A DNA stretch of 37,519 nt. It comes from an uncultured Prevotellaceae bacterium. GTDB lineage: Bacteria; Bacteroidota; Bacteroidia; Bacteroidales; Bacteroidaceae. Within the stretch, counting starts at the first letter, position 1. The number at the start of each line of letters is the position of its first letter. Location of the stretch: the NCBI GenBank assembly GCA_947307015.1, contig CAMZHV010000026.1, positions 1-37,519 of the forward strand, in the 5' to 3' direction. The notes beneath the pieces were generated by a model. That model saw only the letters and a list, made by a program, of their open reading frames with translations. It made no database searches and had not been told where the DNA came from. A program made the position numbers and the translations under genes. Shown one piece after another: positions 15,983-24,599 of the stretch.

Positions 15983-16738
15983 TTACCCAATTTCCACCAG
16001 TGCTTGTCCGCTCTGCACCTGATCGCCTACGGCGACCTTAACAGCAGTGACCTTGCCAGCGAATTCTGCGGTGATATTGTTCTCCATCTTCATGGCTTCC
16101 ATGATGACGACGGTCTCGCCGGCAGCCACTTCCTGACCTACGGCCACAAGCACCTGCTTGATAGTGCCGGGCAGCGGAGCTTCAACATTTTTGGAAGCCC
16201 CCCCTACGGCCCCCGAGGGGGCTTCGGTTGCTTTGGGAGCAGCAGCTACAGGTGCCGTAGCCCCCACGGGGGCTGAATGGGGGGCCTCGGGTGCAGCAGC
16301 AGGAGCACCTGCTGCCTGGAAGTCGATGAGCGCGTCGCCCTGATTGACGCTGGCACCTACGCTGGTGCGGATCTTCAGGACGGTGCCGTCGGCCTCGGCA
16401 GTAATCGCATTCTCCATCTTCATGGCTTCCATGGTGATGATCGTGTCACCCTTCTTGACCTGCTGACCCTCGGAAACGAGAATCTGCTTGATGGTGCCGG
16501 GCAGGGGAGCTGTGACGGCTCCGGCTGCGGGAGTGGCTCCTGTTGCAGGCTTGGCAGCGGGGGCTGCAGCAGCAGGGGCAGCGTGATGCACGACGGGACG
16601 TGTGACATTGTGTGCCAGTTCGGGCACTTCGACGGCGTATGTGCTGCCGTTGAGCGTTACGGCGAGGACACCATTGTCCTGTTCGGACACCTGTGCGTCG
16701 TAATCCTTGCCGTTTATCTTAAACTTGAATTCTTTCAT
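15983..16738 (-). CDS. Biotin carboxyl carrier subunit with two biotinyl domains
   Basis: A 251-residue biotin carrier that shuttles CO2 from the carboxyltransferase to the membrane beta subunit. It has an N-terminal segment (1-45), an Ala/Pro linker, a first biotinyl domain (about 74-142, biotinyl Lys107 in EAMKMEN), a second Ala/Pro linker (143-183) and a second biotinyl domain (about 184-251, Lys217 in EAMKMEN). Both domains start with APLPGTIKQ and look intact. Carriers of this type usually have one domain and about 130-170 residues, so this is an internal duplication. The second linker is encoded partly by GC-rich palindromes (16194-16225, 16259-16274). It lies between the small membrane subunit and the beta subunit. 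Confidence 0.93.
   Translation of the reverse strand: MKEFKFKINGKDYDAQVSEQDNGVLAVTLNGSTYAVEVPELAHNVTRPVVHHAAPAAAAPAAKPATGATPAAGAVTAPLPGTIKQILVSEGQQVKKGDTIITMEAMKMENAITAEADGTVLKIRTSVGASVNQGDALIDFQAAGAPAAAPEAPHSAPVGATAPVAAAPKATEAPSGAVGGASKNVEAPLPGTIKQVLVAVGQEVAAGETVVIMEAMKMENNITAEFAGKVTAVKVAVGDQVQSGQALVEIG
16194..16274 (-). repeat. Two GC-rich palindromes in the inter-domain linker
   Basis: GAAGCCCCC (16194-16202) faces GGGGGCTTC (16217-16225), and AGCCCCC-AC-GGGGGCT occupies 16259-16274. They encode parts of the Ala/Pro-rich linker between the two biotinyl domains, around APSGAVGG and ATAPVAA. They belong to the same GC-rich type as the radA insertions, although a biased Ala/Pro linker could also drift to this composition. 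Confidence 0.55.
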
Positions 16739-16745
16739 CTTGTTA

Positions 16746-16880
16746 GCGGACTTTGTCCGCAGTTTAAAGTTTAATGTTTAAAGTTTAATGAAGTTAGTCT
16801 TGCTGCTTGCGAAGTCTTTCGTCTAAAGGTGTTTAAATTAAACTTTAAACCTTAAACTTTAAACTCCGCGCGCAGCGCGA
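16746..16880. repeat. Foldback of GTTTAAW heptamers with GC mini-hairpins at both ends
   Basis: On the left is a mini-hairpin GCGGAC-TTT-GTCCGC (16746-16760) followed by four heptamers GTTTAAA/GTTTAAT (16762-16789). On the right are four inverted heptamers (16837-16864: ATTAAAC, TTTAAAC, CTTAAAC, TTTAAAC) followed by a GC-rich mini-hairpin CGCG-CGCAG-CGCG (about 16867-16879). The unit fills the spacer between two decarboxylase genes. Confidence 0.75.
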
Positions 16881-16885
16881 GCTTC

Positions 16886-17239
16886 CTACAGGTGTTTATT
16901 CAGCTCGGCGTGCCAAGCGGGATGGTCAGTGTGATGAATGGTGAGAATGCCGCTTTCCTCATCGTGCTGGTTGCCCATGTAGAGGTAGACGGCTGTGGCG
17001 ATGGCCACTTGGTCGAGATCAGAGGCGGAGGCGATGTCGGCTTGTTGGGATTTGATGTATTCGGCACCCGTCAGCACCTTTGGCTTGGCAGCTTCCTCTG
17101 CCTTGGCGGCCTCGCCGGAAGCTATGGCGCTGAAGATGTACAGCACCAACACCAGAAGGATCAGGATGGAAAACACCACGCCAACACTGATGCCAGCCAT
17201 GCTCCACGCCATGCCCCAATCGGTACTTAGAATTATCAT
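16886..17239 (-). CDS. Small membrane subunit of the decarboxylase (OadG/MmdD-like)
   Basis: A 117-residue protein with one N-terminal membrane helix (about 13-42, GISVGVVFSILILLVLVLYI) and a short charged tail ending in HHTDHPAWHAELNKHL. This matches the gamma/delta subunits of Na+-pumping decarboxylases, which anchor and stabilise the complex. Such subunits vary greatly in sequence, so the call rests on topology, size and position between the alpha and biotin subunits. Spacers on both sides hold GTTTAAW foldbacks. Confidence 0.8.
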   Translation of the reverse strand: MIILSTDWGMAWSMAGISVGVVFSILILLVLVLYIFSAIASGEAAKAEEAAKPKVLTGAEYIKSQQADIASASDLDQVAIATAVYLYMGNQHDEESGILTIHHTDHPAWHAELNKHL

Positions 17240-17245
17240 TCTTTA

Positions 17246-17386
17246 GTTTAATGTTTAATGTTTAAAGTTTAAAGTTGTTTTATGGCTTAAAGTTTAAAGT
17301 TTAATGAAAAATGTTTTGTGCCTTCCTGCTGGTGTTATCAGCCTTCAAAGGTTATGACATTAAACCTTAAACTTTAAACTTTAAAC
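17246..17386. repeat. Second GTTTAAW heptamer foldback in the decarboxylase operon
   Basis: Left arm: four heptamers (17246-17273), a gap of 11 bases, then three more (17285-17305). Right arm: four inverted heptamers (17359-17386: ATTAAAC, CTTAAAC, TTTAAAC, TTTAAAC). The middle is about 50 bases of unrelated sequence. It occupies the spacer between the alpha and small membrane subunit genes. Confidence 0.75.
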
Positions 17387-17401
17387 CGTGCGCTTCACGC
17401 A

Positions 17402-18973
17402 TTAAAGAGGAATATTCCCGTGCTTCTTAGCAGGATTGGTCATGCGCTTGTCGGCCAGCTGGTCGAGGGCACGGATGATGCGGAAGCGTGTGTTGCGCGG
17501 CTCGATGACATCATCGATGTAGCCGTACTTGGCGGCGTTGTAAGGATTGGCGAAGAGCTTCGTGTACTCGGCCTCCTTCTCGGCGATGAACTCCTTGGCA
17601 GCCTCGGGACCCTTTTCCTCCTTGATGGCCTTGGCCTCTTTGGCATAGAGAACGGCGGCAGCACCGGCAGCACCCATGACAGCGATCTCTGCAGAAGGCC
17701 ATGCGTAGTTCATGTCGCCGCGCAGCTGCTTGCAGCTCATCACGATGTGTGAACCACCATAGCTCTTACGCAGCGTAACGGTCACCTTGGGCACTGTGCA
17801 CTCGCCGAAGGCGTAGAGCAACTTGGCACCGTGCAGGATGACGGCGTTGTACTCCTGACCTGTGCCGGGCAGGAAGCCGGGGACGTCAACCAACGTGACG
17901 AGAGGAATATTGAAAGCGTCGCAGAAACGGACGAAGCGGGCACCCTTGCGGCTGGCGTTGCAGTCGAGCACACCGGCCAGCTGCTTGGGCTGGTTGGCCA
18001 CGATGCCGACGCTCTCGCCGTTGAAGCGGGCGAAGCCGACGATGATGTTCTTGGCGTAGTTGGGTTGCACCTCGAAGAACTCACCATTGTCGACGATCGA
18101 AGCGATGACCTCGTACATGTCGTAAGGCATGTTGGGGTTGTCGGGGATGATCTCGTTGAGGAAATCGTCCTTGCGGTCGATGGGGTCTGTGCACTCCACG
18201 CGCGGGGTCTTTTCAAGATTGTTCTGCGGAATATAGCTCAGGAGCTGCTTGATCATAGCCATGGCCTCTTCCTCCGTTGAAGCGGTGAAGTGTGTCACAC
18301 CGCTCTTGGTGGAGTGAACGCTGGCGCCACCGAGCTCCTCCTGTGTTACCACTTCGCCGAGCACAGTCTTCACCACGGCGGGACCGGTGAGGAACATATA
18401 GCTGGTGCCTTCCATCATCAGGGTGAAGTCCGTGAGCGCGGGGCTATAGACAGCACCACCGGCGCAGGGGCCGAAGATACCGCTGATCTGAGGAACAACA
18501 CCGCTGGCGAGAATGTTACGCTCGAAGATTTCGGAGTAGCCTGCCAGAGCGTTGATACCTTCCTGGATGCGGGCACCACCCGAGTCGTTCAAACCGATGA
18601 CGGGAGCGCCGACCTTCATGGCGGCGTCCATCACCTTGCAAATCTTCAGTGCCATGGTCTCGGAGAGTGAACCAGCATTAACTGTGAAGTCTTGTGCGAA
18701 GACATACACGAGGCGGCCGTTGACCGTGCCGTAGCCGGTGACGACGCCATCGCCCATGTACTGCTTCTTCTCCATGCCGAAATTGTGGCAGCGGTGTGTT
18801 ACGAACATGTCCATCTCTTCGAAGCTGCCCTCGTCCAGTAACATGGCGATGCGCTCGCGGGCTGTATATTTTCCGCGTTCGTGCTGCTTCTCAATGGCTT
18901 TTTCGCCGCCGCCCAGACGGGCCTTGGCGCGGAGCTCGATGAGCTCCTGAATCTTTTCTGTCTGTTTGCTCAT
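17402..18973 (-). CDS. Methylmalonyl-CoA decarboxylase alpha / propionyl-CoA carboxylase-type carboxyltransferase
   Basis: A 523-residue carboxyltransferase of the PccB/MmdA family, which moves the carboxyl group between acyl-CoA and biotin. Typical blocks: [14 protein letters not shown] near the N-terminus, [19 protein letters not shown], the oxyanion block [15 protein letters not shown], and [27 protein letters not shown]. Length is normal. The genes that follow (small membrane subunit, biotin carrier, beta subunit) favour the Na+-pumping decarboxylase role over an ATP-dependent carboxylase, whose biotin carboxylase gene is absent here. gpmI lies 77 bases upstream on the same strand. Confidence 0.92.
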   Translation of the reverse strand: MSKQTEKIQELIELRAKARLGGGEKAIEKQHERGKYTARERIAMLLDEGSFEEMDMFVTHRCHNFGMEKKQYMGDGVVTGYGTVNGRLVYVFAQDFTVNAGSLSETMALKICKVMDAAMKVGAPVIGLNDSGGARIQEGINALAGYSEIFERNILASGVVPQISGIFGPCAGGAVYSPALTDFTLMMEGTSYMFLTGPAVVKTVLGEVVTQEELGGASVHSTKSGVTHFTASTEEEAMAMIKQLLSYIPQNNLEKTPRVECTDPIDRKDDFLNEIIPDNPNMPYDMYEVIASIVDNGEFFEVQPNYAKNIIVGFARFNGESVGIVANQPKQLAGVLDCNASRKGARFVRFCDAFNIPLVTLVDVPGFLPGTGQEYNAVILHGAKLLYAFGECTVPKVTVTLRKSYGGSHIVMSCKQLRGDMNYAWPSAEIAVMGAAGAAAVLYAKEAKAIKEEKGPEAAKEFIAEKEAEYTKLFANPYNAAKYGYIDDVIEPRNTRFRIIRALDQLADKRMTNPAKKHGNIPL

Positions 18974-19050
18974 TGCAAAAAGGGGTTATATAATGTTTTT
19001 TGTATGTTAGATCAAAATGGGATAGGTGCTTCTTGCAGTGCCGATGTGGC

Positions 19051-20571
19051 TTAATCCTGGATAAGGCAACGCCCAGTCATCTCCTTGGGGTGGGGAAGGC
19101 CCATGATGTGGAGGATGGAGGGAGCCACGTCGGCGAGGATGCCGTCCTCGGTGCGGGCAGCCTTGTTCTCCGTAATATAGATGAAGGGCACGGGGTTCAG
19201 CGAGTGTGCCGTGTTGGGCGTGCCGTCGGCGTTGATGGCGTTGTCAGCGTTGCCGTGGTCGGCAATGATGATGACTTCGTAGTCACCCATGGCCTTGGCC
19301 GTCTCGACGACCTCTTTGACGCAGGCGTCGACAGCTACGACGGCTTTCTCGATGGCTTCGTAGACACCAGTGTGACCGACCATGTCGCCGTTGGCATAGT
19401 TGACAACGATGAAGTCATATTTGTCCTCTTTGATGGCAGCCACGAGCTTGTCCTTGACCTCGTAGACGCTCATCTCAGGCTTGAGGTCGTAGGTGGCTAC
19501 CTTGGGCGAGGCTACGAGGATGCGGTCTTCGCCTTCGTAGGGCTGTTCGCGTCCGCCGTTGAAGAAGAAGGTGACGTGGGCGTATTTCTCCGTTTCGGCG
19601 GTGTGGAGCTGCTTGAGGCCCTGACGGCTGATGTACTCGCCGAGGGTGTTCTCCACGTTTTCTTTGGGGAAGAGGATGTGTACGCCAGTGAACGAGGCAT
19701 CGTAAGGCGTCATGCAGTAGTACTGGAGGCCGGGGATGGTCTTCATACCCTGCTCTGGCATATCCTGCTGGGTGAGCACGATGGTGAGCTCCTTGGCGCG
19801 GTCGTTGCGATAGTTGAAGAAGATGATGACGTCACCTTCCTTGATGGTGCCGTCGATGTTGGCGTTGTTGATAGGCTTGATGAACTCGTCGGTGACGCCG
19901 TCGGCGTAGGAGAGTTCCATGGCTTCAGCCATATCCTTGGCCTGGAAACCTTCGCCGCTAATGAGGAGGTCGTAGGCGATCTTGACGCGCTCCCAACGCT
20001 TGTCGCGATCCATGGCATAGAAACGTCCGATGATGCTGGCGATGTGAGCGCCTGTCTCGTCGCACTTCTCCTGCAGTTGGCGGATGAAGCCAACGCCGGA
20101 GTGCGGATCTGTGTCGCGGCCGTCCATGAAGCAGTGGACAAACGTTTCGCGAACCTTGTATTCCTTGGCGATGTCACAGAGCTTGAAGAGGTGTTCCAGC
20201 GAGCTGTGTACGCCGCCGTCGGAGGTAAGACCCATGAAGTGGACGGCTTTGCCTTCGCGTACGGCATAGCCAAAGGCGTCCTGAATCTCGGGGTTGTCCA
20301 TGATGCTGTTGTCGCGGCATGCGCGGTTGATCTTCACGAGATCCTGATAGACGACGCGTCCGCCGCCGATGTTCAGATGTCCGACCTCGGAGTTGCCCAT
20401 CTGGCCGTCGGGCAGACCGACGTTTTCGCCGCTGGCGAGCAACTGGCTGTGGGGATAGGTTGCGTTGAGATAGTCCATGTAGGGTGTCGGCGTCTGATAG
20501 ATGACGTCACCCTTGCCTTTGTTGCCGATGCCCCAGCCGTCGAGGATCATCAGCAGTGCTTTCTTTGCCAT
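19051..20571 (-). CDS. gpmI: 2,3-bisphosphoglycerate-independent phosphoglycerate mutase
   Basis: A 506-residue Mn2+-dependent enzyme that interconverts 3- and 2-phosphoglycerate in glycolysis. The N-terminus [10 protein letters not shown] carries a metal-binding Asp, the nucleophile Ser61 sits in [14 protein letters not shown], and the phosphatase-domain end has [11 protein letters not shown] and NPVPFIYI. Length is as usual for the family. It lies 30 bases after a lipoprotein gene and 77 bases before the decarboxylase alpha gene, all in one direction, so the six genes may share a transcript. A long plus-strand ORF across this gene is an antisense shadow. Confidence 0.97.
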   Translation of the reverse strand: MAKKALLMILDGWGIGNKGKGDVIYQTPTPYMDYLNATYPHSQLLASGENVGLPDGQMGNSEVGHLNIGGGRVVYQDLVKINRACRDNSIMDNPEIQDAFGYAVREGKAVHFMGLTSDGGVHSSLEHLFKLCDIAKEYKVRETFVHCFMDGRDTDPHSGVGFIRQLQEKCDETGAHIASIIGRFYAMDRDKRWERVKIAYDLLISGEGFQAKDMAEAMELSYADGVTDEFIKPINNANIDGTIKEGDVIIFFNYRNDRAKELTIVLTQQDMPEQGMKTIPGLQYYCMTPYDASFTGVHILFPKENVENTLGEYISRQGLKQLHTAETEKYAHVTFFFNGGREQPYEGEDRILVASPKVATYDLKPEMSVYEVKDKLVAAIKEDKYDFIVVNYANGDMVGHTGVYEAIEKAVVAVDACVKEVVETAKAMGDYEVIIIADHGNADNAINADGTPNTAHSLNPVPFIYITENKAARTEDGILADVAPSILHIMGLPHPKEMTGRCLIQD

Positions 20572-20601
20572 AGATTTGATTTTATGTTTTTAAATGATTA
20601 G

Positions 20602-21186
20602 TTACTTCATTGCAGGAATCTTTCCGCTTCGGAAGCTGACCTTCATCGTGTGCTCTGATTTGGGCACGAGATAAGCGTCAAAATCGAATTGCCACCTGCG
20701 CGGCTTCTCGATCGTCATGTAACCGGAGCTGAGGACGATGGGATAGGGCTTCACCGTGATCTCGTCGGTACTTGGATTGCGATTGGGCATATAGATGGTG
20801 TCGGTCTTAGCCGAGAAGTCCCAGGCGGAGTGGTCTTCGCGGATGGTGGCCGTGATGGGCTTGCTGAAGATGTAGGCTGTGTCGTTCTTCTCTACGTTGA
20901 CGTCCACGAGGGTGGCAACTCCCCAGGTGGGACTGGCATAAACGAGGATGCAACGGGTGTTGGCCGTGTTGGTGGCGAAAATGGTCAGTGAGTCTCCATC
21001 GGAGGGTATGTAGGGCGCGTATTTGTTGCTGCCCCAAGTCCAGCCGACTAATTTGAGGTCGAGCGCATCCTCCTGAACGGGAGGTGTCACGGGTGTGTCG
21101 TTGTCGTTATCTTTACTGCAGCCCGCGATGAATCCTGCGGCCATAATGATGGCTGCCGACAGGAAAAAAATAGTCTTGTTTCTCAT
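20602..21186 (-). CDS. Putative lipoprotein of unknown function
   Basis: A 194-residue protein starting at 21186 (an upstream in-frame Met at 21231 lies in the promoter region). The signal AAIIMAAGFIAGC has a good lipobox (IAGC, Cys23), followed by an acidic, Pro/Thr-rich spacer typical of exposed Bacteroidota lipoproteins. The body (DLKLVGWTWGSN, AYIFSKPITATI, KPYPIVLSSGYMTIEKPRRW) looks beta-rich. I recognise no named domain; a calycin-like lipoprotein is one possibility. It is the first gene of a possible unit with gpmI. Confidence 0.75.
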   Translation of the reverse strand: MRNKTIFFLSAAIIMAAGFIAGCSKDNDNDTPVTPPVQEDALDLKLVGWTWGSNKYAPYIPSDGDSLTIFATNTANTRCILVYASPTWGVATLVDVNVEKNDTAYIFSKPITATIREDHSAWDFSAKTDTIYMPNRNPSTDEITVKPYPIVLSSGYMTIEKPRRWQFDFDAYLVPKSEHTMKVSFRSGKIPAMK

Positions 21187-21228
21187 AAAAATAATGTGTG
21201 TTGTGTGAATATATCGCTTTTTGCGGCG

Positions 21229-21236
21229 CAAAGATA
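21229..21236 (-). promoter_or_regulatory. Bacteroidota-type -7 box for the lipoprotein/gpmI unit
   Basis: The coding strand reads TATCTTTG, a full TAnnTTTG match, 43 bases before the ATG at 21186. No equally clear box was seen directly before gpmI or the decarboxylase alpha gene, so this may drive the downstream genes too (inference). Confidence 0.55.
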
Positions 21237-21333
21237 CATTTTTTCTTTCATTTAAGCGTCATTTAATTTAGGTATTCTGCTATGGAAGGTTAAAAAACTT
21301 GTTTTTTATGATGACTACTTGCGTTTTTTGTTG

Positions 21334-21341
21334 TATTTTTG
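21334..21341 (+). promoter_or_regulatory. -7 box for the TonB-dependent receptor
   Basis: TATTTTTG matches TAnnTTTG and lies 28 bases before the ATG at 21369. The -33 is unclear. It decides the start: an in-frame Met at 21339 would overlap the -7 box. Confidence 0.55.
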
Positions 21342-21368
21342 CAGCCAAAACAAAAGAAACACGCTTTT

Positions 21369-23897
21369 ATGCACCTTCTTCTTATTGCCCTTTTAGCTTT
21401 GTCGGCGCCTGAAGAAACCGACTCGCTGCGCACGACGGACATTGAGGAAGTGGTCGTAGTGTCTACGCCCAAGGAGTCGCTGCGCCTGCGTCAACAGTCG
21501 CTCTCGTCGACGTCGTTCTCGCAATCGGAGATGCGCGAGACGGGCATTAACGGCATCACTGACCTGACGGCAGAGACACCCAACCTGTTCATCCCCGCCT
21601 ACGGTTCGCGCTTGACCACGAGCGTCTATATCCGTGGTGTCGGTTCGCGCACGGGAACGCCCGCCGTGGCACTCTATGTTGACGGTGTGCCGCAGGTGTC
21701 GCCAGCCAGCTACGACTTCAACTTCTCAAATGTGGATCGCATTGACGTTCTGCATGGCCCGCAATCGACGCTCTACGGACGCAACTCGATGGGCGGCGTC
21801 ATCCGTGTGTTCACCAAGAACCCGATGAATTATCAGGGTACGGACATTTCTCTCGAAGGTGGTCATACCGTGGGGAGTGCGCCGGCGGGACGCAGCGACG
21901 GCGATGGGGTGGGGCGCTATCGCCTAAACTTGACACATTACCACCGCATCAACGAACGTTTGGCCTTCAGCGGTCATATCTTTGGCGAGTATGACAATGG
22001 CTATTTTCGCAATGAGGCGCGCGATGACGAACTGATTGATCCACAGGTAGATCTCGGTGCGCGTATGCGCCTCATCTTCAAACCTAAGAACGACCTGCAT
22101 TTTGATTTCACCGTAGGACATGAATGGCTGCGGCAGGGCGGTTACCCCTATGAATATAGTGGTGTTGTGGGCACGCCATCGACACCCGAACCGCAGACGC
22201 CAATTGGACATATCGCCTATGACAACCGCAGCGGCTATCAGCGCAACTTGACCAACGTGGGAGTTACGGCGGAGAAGGTATGGCCGCGTGTCATCCTCAC
22301 CAGCGTCACGGGTTACCAACACCTGCGCGACCGCATGGATCTTGATCAGGATTTTACAGATAACAACCTCTACACGCTTATGCAGCGCCAGCGCATCAAT
22401 ACATTGTCGGAGGAGGTTATCTTGAAGAAGAGAGAGAAGCCGCTCGATGAAATCGTCAATCTTGTGCTGTCAAGATGTCAATACACATGGTTATTTGGCG
22501 CGAATTTCCTGCGTCAATGGGCATCGACTGATGGACCGGTGACCTTCCACGACGACGGTCTTGCGTGGCTGAACGGACTTGTCAACCAGCAGGGCAACGC
22601 CCACCTGCCAACCGTCGTGAGCCACGACGAAAACGGCAACGAAGCGTACACGATGAACTTCCTGTTCCACAACGAAATACTTGGTGATGAGCTCGACTTT
22701 CCCGGTACCTATTCGACACCTGCCACCAATCTTGCGCTCTTCCATGAGAGCACGCTGCAACGGCTCTTCGGCGTCGAAGGGTTCACGCTGACGGCGGGCC
22801 TGCGCTTAGACTACGAGCATTTTGCCCTCGACCATGATGCCCGCTTCGCCTTCACGCAACTCTATGGCCTTGACGGTCGCCTCACCTATCCCGACGGCAG
22901 CGTGCGCGAGGGCATGATGCTCGTGCCCACGAGGACATTCCAAGTAGAGGACGGTTTGAAGGGTTCGCTGACAAAGGACTACTTGAAGCTGCTGCCTCGT
23001 GTGACGTTGCAGCACGCCTTCGCCATTGGTTGCGACAACACGCGCTCCAATGTCTATGCCACCGTCTCGCGCGGCTATCGTTCAGGCGGTTACAATATGC
23101 AGATGTTCAGCGACCTGCTGCAAACGCAGATGCAGACGGCCATTATGCACAACGTAGCTGAGGCCACTGTGCCCGTTGTCGATGGTGTAGCGATGATTCC
23201 TGCCGACGTGAAGACGAAGGTACGTGATATGCTCATCTCTATGGGTACAGCTGAACCCGCTGATGTCGAGGCGGCTACTTGGTACAAGCCCGAAGTGTCT
23301 TGGAACTACGAGGTAGGCACTCACCTCAATCTCTTCGCCAACCGCCTGCAGGCAGATGCCTCTTTATTTTATATGGACACGCGCGACCAGCAGGTCTCGA
23401 AGATGTCGGCTGGCGGACTGGGACGTGTGACGGTCAACTCAGGGCGCAGCCGCAGCCTGGGCGGCGAGGCTTCGCTCCGATGGACCATCACAGACGGCTT
23501 GCAGGCTCAGGCAGCCTACGGTTTCACCGATGCCCGTTTCCGCGACGGCGGTTACGTGCCTTTCGTGCCGCGTCACACCTTTTCCGTGGGGGCCACGCAG
23601 TCGTGGACGCTCAAGGCGCCGCGCCATGATGTCATTAGCCTCCACGCGGACTATCGGGGGGCCGGTCGCATCTACTGGACTGAGGCTAACACCGTGTGGC
23701 AAAACTTTGCCGGCACGCTCAACGCCCGCCTCGCCTACGAGATGCATGGCACGGCGACGATGGAGCTGGCCTTGTATGCCCGCAACATCCTCGGCACCCG
23801 CCATCAGACCTTCTATTTTGAAACGATGCAACGTGCCTTTGCCCAATACACACGACCAGCGGAGCTGGGAATCCAACTCCGCTGGCGGTTGAAGTGA
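21369..23897 (+). CDS. TonB-dependent outer-membrane receptor
   Basis: An 842-residue receptor for energised uptake across the outer membrane. It has a short signal (MHLLLIALLALSAPEE), a TonB-box-like EEVVVVS segment, a plug domain (SVYIRGVGSRTGTPAVALYVDGVP, RIDVLHGPQSTLYGRNSMGG) and a 22-strand-type barrel with TVSRGYRSGGYNMQMF and an end RPAELGIQLRWRLK. There is no SusD partner and no N-terminal carboxypeptidase-like domain, so it is not a SusC-type glycan importer; the plug resembles receptors for iron chelates or small cofactors, but the ligand cannot be read from sequence. It stands alone between divergent and convergent neighbours. Confidence 0.93.
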   Translation: MHLLLIALLALSAPEETDSLRTTDIEEVVVVSTPKESLRLRQQSLSSTSFSQSEMRETGINGITDLTAETPNLFIPAYGSRLTTSVYIRGVGSRTGTPAVALYVDGVPQVSPASYDFNFSNVDRIDVLHGPQSTLYGRNSMGGVIRVFTKNPMNYQGTDISLEGGHTVGSAPAGRSDGDGVGRYRLNLTHYHRINERLAFSGHIFGEYDNGYFRNEARDDELIDPQVDLGARMRLIFKPKNDLHFDFTVGHEWLRQGGYPYEYSGVVGTPSTPEPQTPIGHIAYDNRSGYQRNLTNVGVTAEKVWPRVILTSVTGYQHLRDRMDLDQDFTDNNLYTLMQRQRINTLSEEVILKKREKPLDEIVNLVLSRCQYTWLFGANFLRQWASTDGPVTFHDDGLAWLNGLVNQQGNAHLPTVVSHDENGNEAYTMNFLFHNEILGDELDFPGTYSTPATNLALFHESTLQRLFGVEGFTLTAGLRLDYEHFALDHDARFAFTQLYGLDGRLTYPDGSVREGMMLVPTRTFQVEDGLKGSLTKDYLKLLPRVTLQHAFAIGCDNTRSNVYATVSRGYRSGGYNMQMFSDLLQTQMQTAIMHNVAEATVPVVDGVAMIPADVKTKVRDMLISMGTAEPADVEAATWYKPEVSWNYEVGTHLNLFANRLQADASLFYMDTRDQQVSKMSAGGLGRVTVNSGRSRSLGGEASLRWTITDGLQAQAAYGFTDARFRDGGYVPFVPRHTFSVGATQSWTLKAPRHDVISLHADYRGAGRIYWTEANTVWQNFAGTLNARLAYEMHGTATMELALYARNILGTRHQTFYFETMQRAFAQYTRPAELGIQLRWRLK

Positions 23898-23914
23898 GGG
23901 TGTAGTCTGTGCGC

Positions 23915-24235
23915 TTATTCTTCCTCTTCGCCGAATTCGAGTTCTGCCTGCACGACCCAGATGAGGTCGTCGGGTGAGAAGGTGCCGTATTTTTCCTTCT
24001 TGGCACGCTCGGCCAGCGCCTTGGCAACGGCTTCCGTATCGATGTCCACGAAGCCGTCGGCATCGGGTTCGCTGTCGAGAAGGCCGCTGTCGACGTAGTA
24101 GTCGGCGAGGAGGTCGAGGAAGTAGAAGAGGTCGTCCTCCGTGAACTTTTCCTTAACGTCCTGGGGGAGATAGTTCTTGATGAACTCCACGGTGCGAAGG
24201 TCATCTTCGGCCATGGCCATGAAGTCTTCTTCCAT
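23915..24235 (-). CDS. Small acidic conserved-looking protein downstream of trxA
   Basis: A 106-residue acidic protein, MEEDFMAMAEDDLRTVEFIK at the start and EFGEEEE at the end, probably mostly helical and cytosolic. I do not recognise a domain. An ATG at 24235 is preferred; a GTG at 24244 directly abuts the trxA stop and would add three residues. It is the last gene of a dnaE-trxA run. Its C-terminus converges with the TonB-dependent receptor, 17 bases apart. Function unknown. Confidence 0.7.
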   Translation of the reverse strand: MEEDFMAMAEDDLRTVEFIKNYLPQDVKEKFTEDDLFYFLDLLADYYVDSGLLDSEPDADGFVDIDTEAVAKALAERAKKEKYGTFSPDDLIWVVQAELEFGEEEE

Positions 24236-24244
24236 CGTTGCCAC

Positions 24245-24562
24245 TTATTTGAGGATGCTCTGCAACTTGGCTTCGAGAGCGGCCTTGGGGGCTGCGCCGA
24301 CCTGCTTGTCTACGATCTCGCCGTTGCGCAGGAAGAGGATTGTTGGGATGTTGCGGATACCGAAGCGGATGGCCAGCTGGTCGTTCTCGTCGACGTCAAC
24401 CTTGCCGATGATGGCGCGGTCGCCGTAGGTCTCAGCGAGTTCTTCGATGTATGGGCCAATCTTCTTACAAGGGCCACACCAGGTAGCCCAGAAATCTACG
24501 ACCATCGGCTTGCCCTCGGCAAGGAGTGCGTCGAAATTGGAATCTGTGATTGCTAATGCCAT
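24245..24562 (-). CDS. trxA: Thioredoxin
   Basis: A 105-residue thioredoxin with the active site WATWCGPCKKIGP (Cys29, Cys32), the conserved KVDVDEN strand, the cis-proline block RNIPTILFLRNGEIV and the usual C-terminal helix. It reduces protein disulphides in the cytosol; there is no signal peptide. It lies 37 bases after dnaE, with a four-unit GTTTAAW array in the spacer. Confidence 0.97.
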   Translation of the reverse strand: MALAITDSNFDALLAEGKPMVVDFWATWCGPCKKIGPYIEELAETYGDRAIIGKVDVDENDQLAIRFGIRNIPTILFLRNGEIVDKQVGAAPKAALEAKLQSILK

Positions 24563-24568
24563 AGAATA

Positions 24569-24596
24569 GTTTAATGTTTAAAGTTTATAGTTTAAA
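24569..24596 (+). repeat. Four-unit GTTTAAW heptamer array between dnaE and trxA
   Basis: GTTTAAT-GTTTAAA-GTTTATA-GTTTAAA. It is the same unit and unit number as each arm of the 16746-16880 foldback, but here as a single arm. It lies just upstream of the trxA start on the coding strand. Confidence 0.75.
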
Positions 24597-24599
24597 GAA

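Noticed and set aside
19000..20601. A 533-codon plus-strand reading frame across gpmI
   Set aside because: It is antisense to a complete, clearly recognisable gpmI; its Val/Asp-rich translation is the usual shadow of biased codon use.
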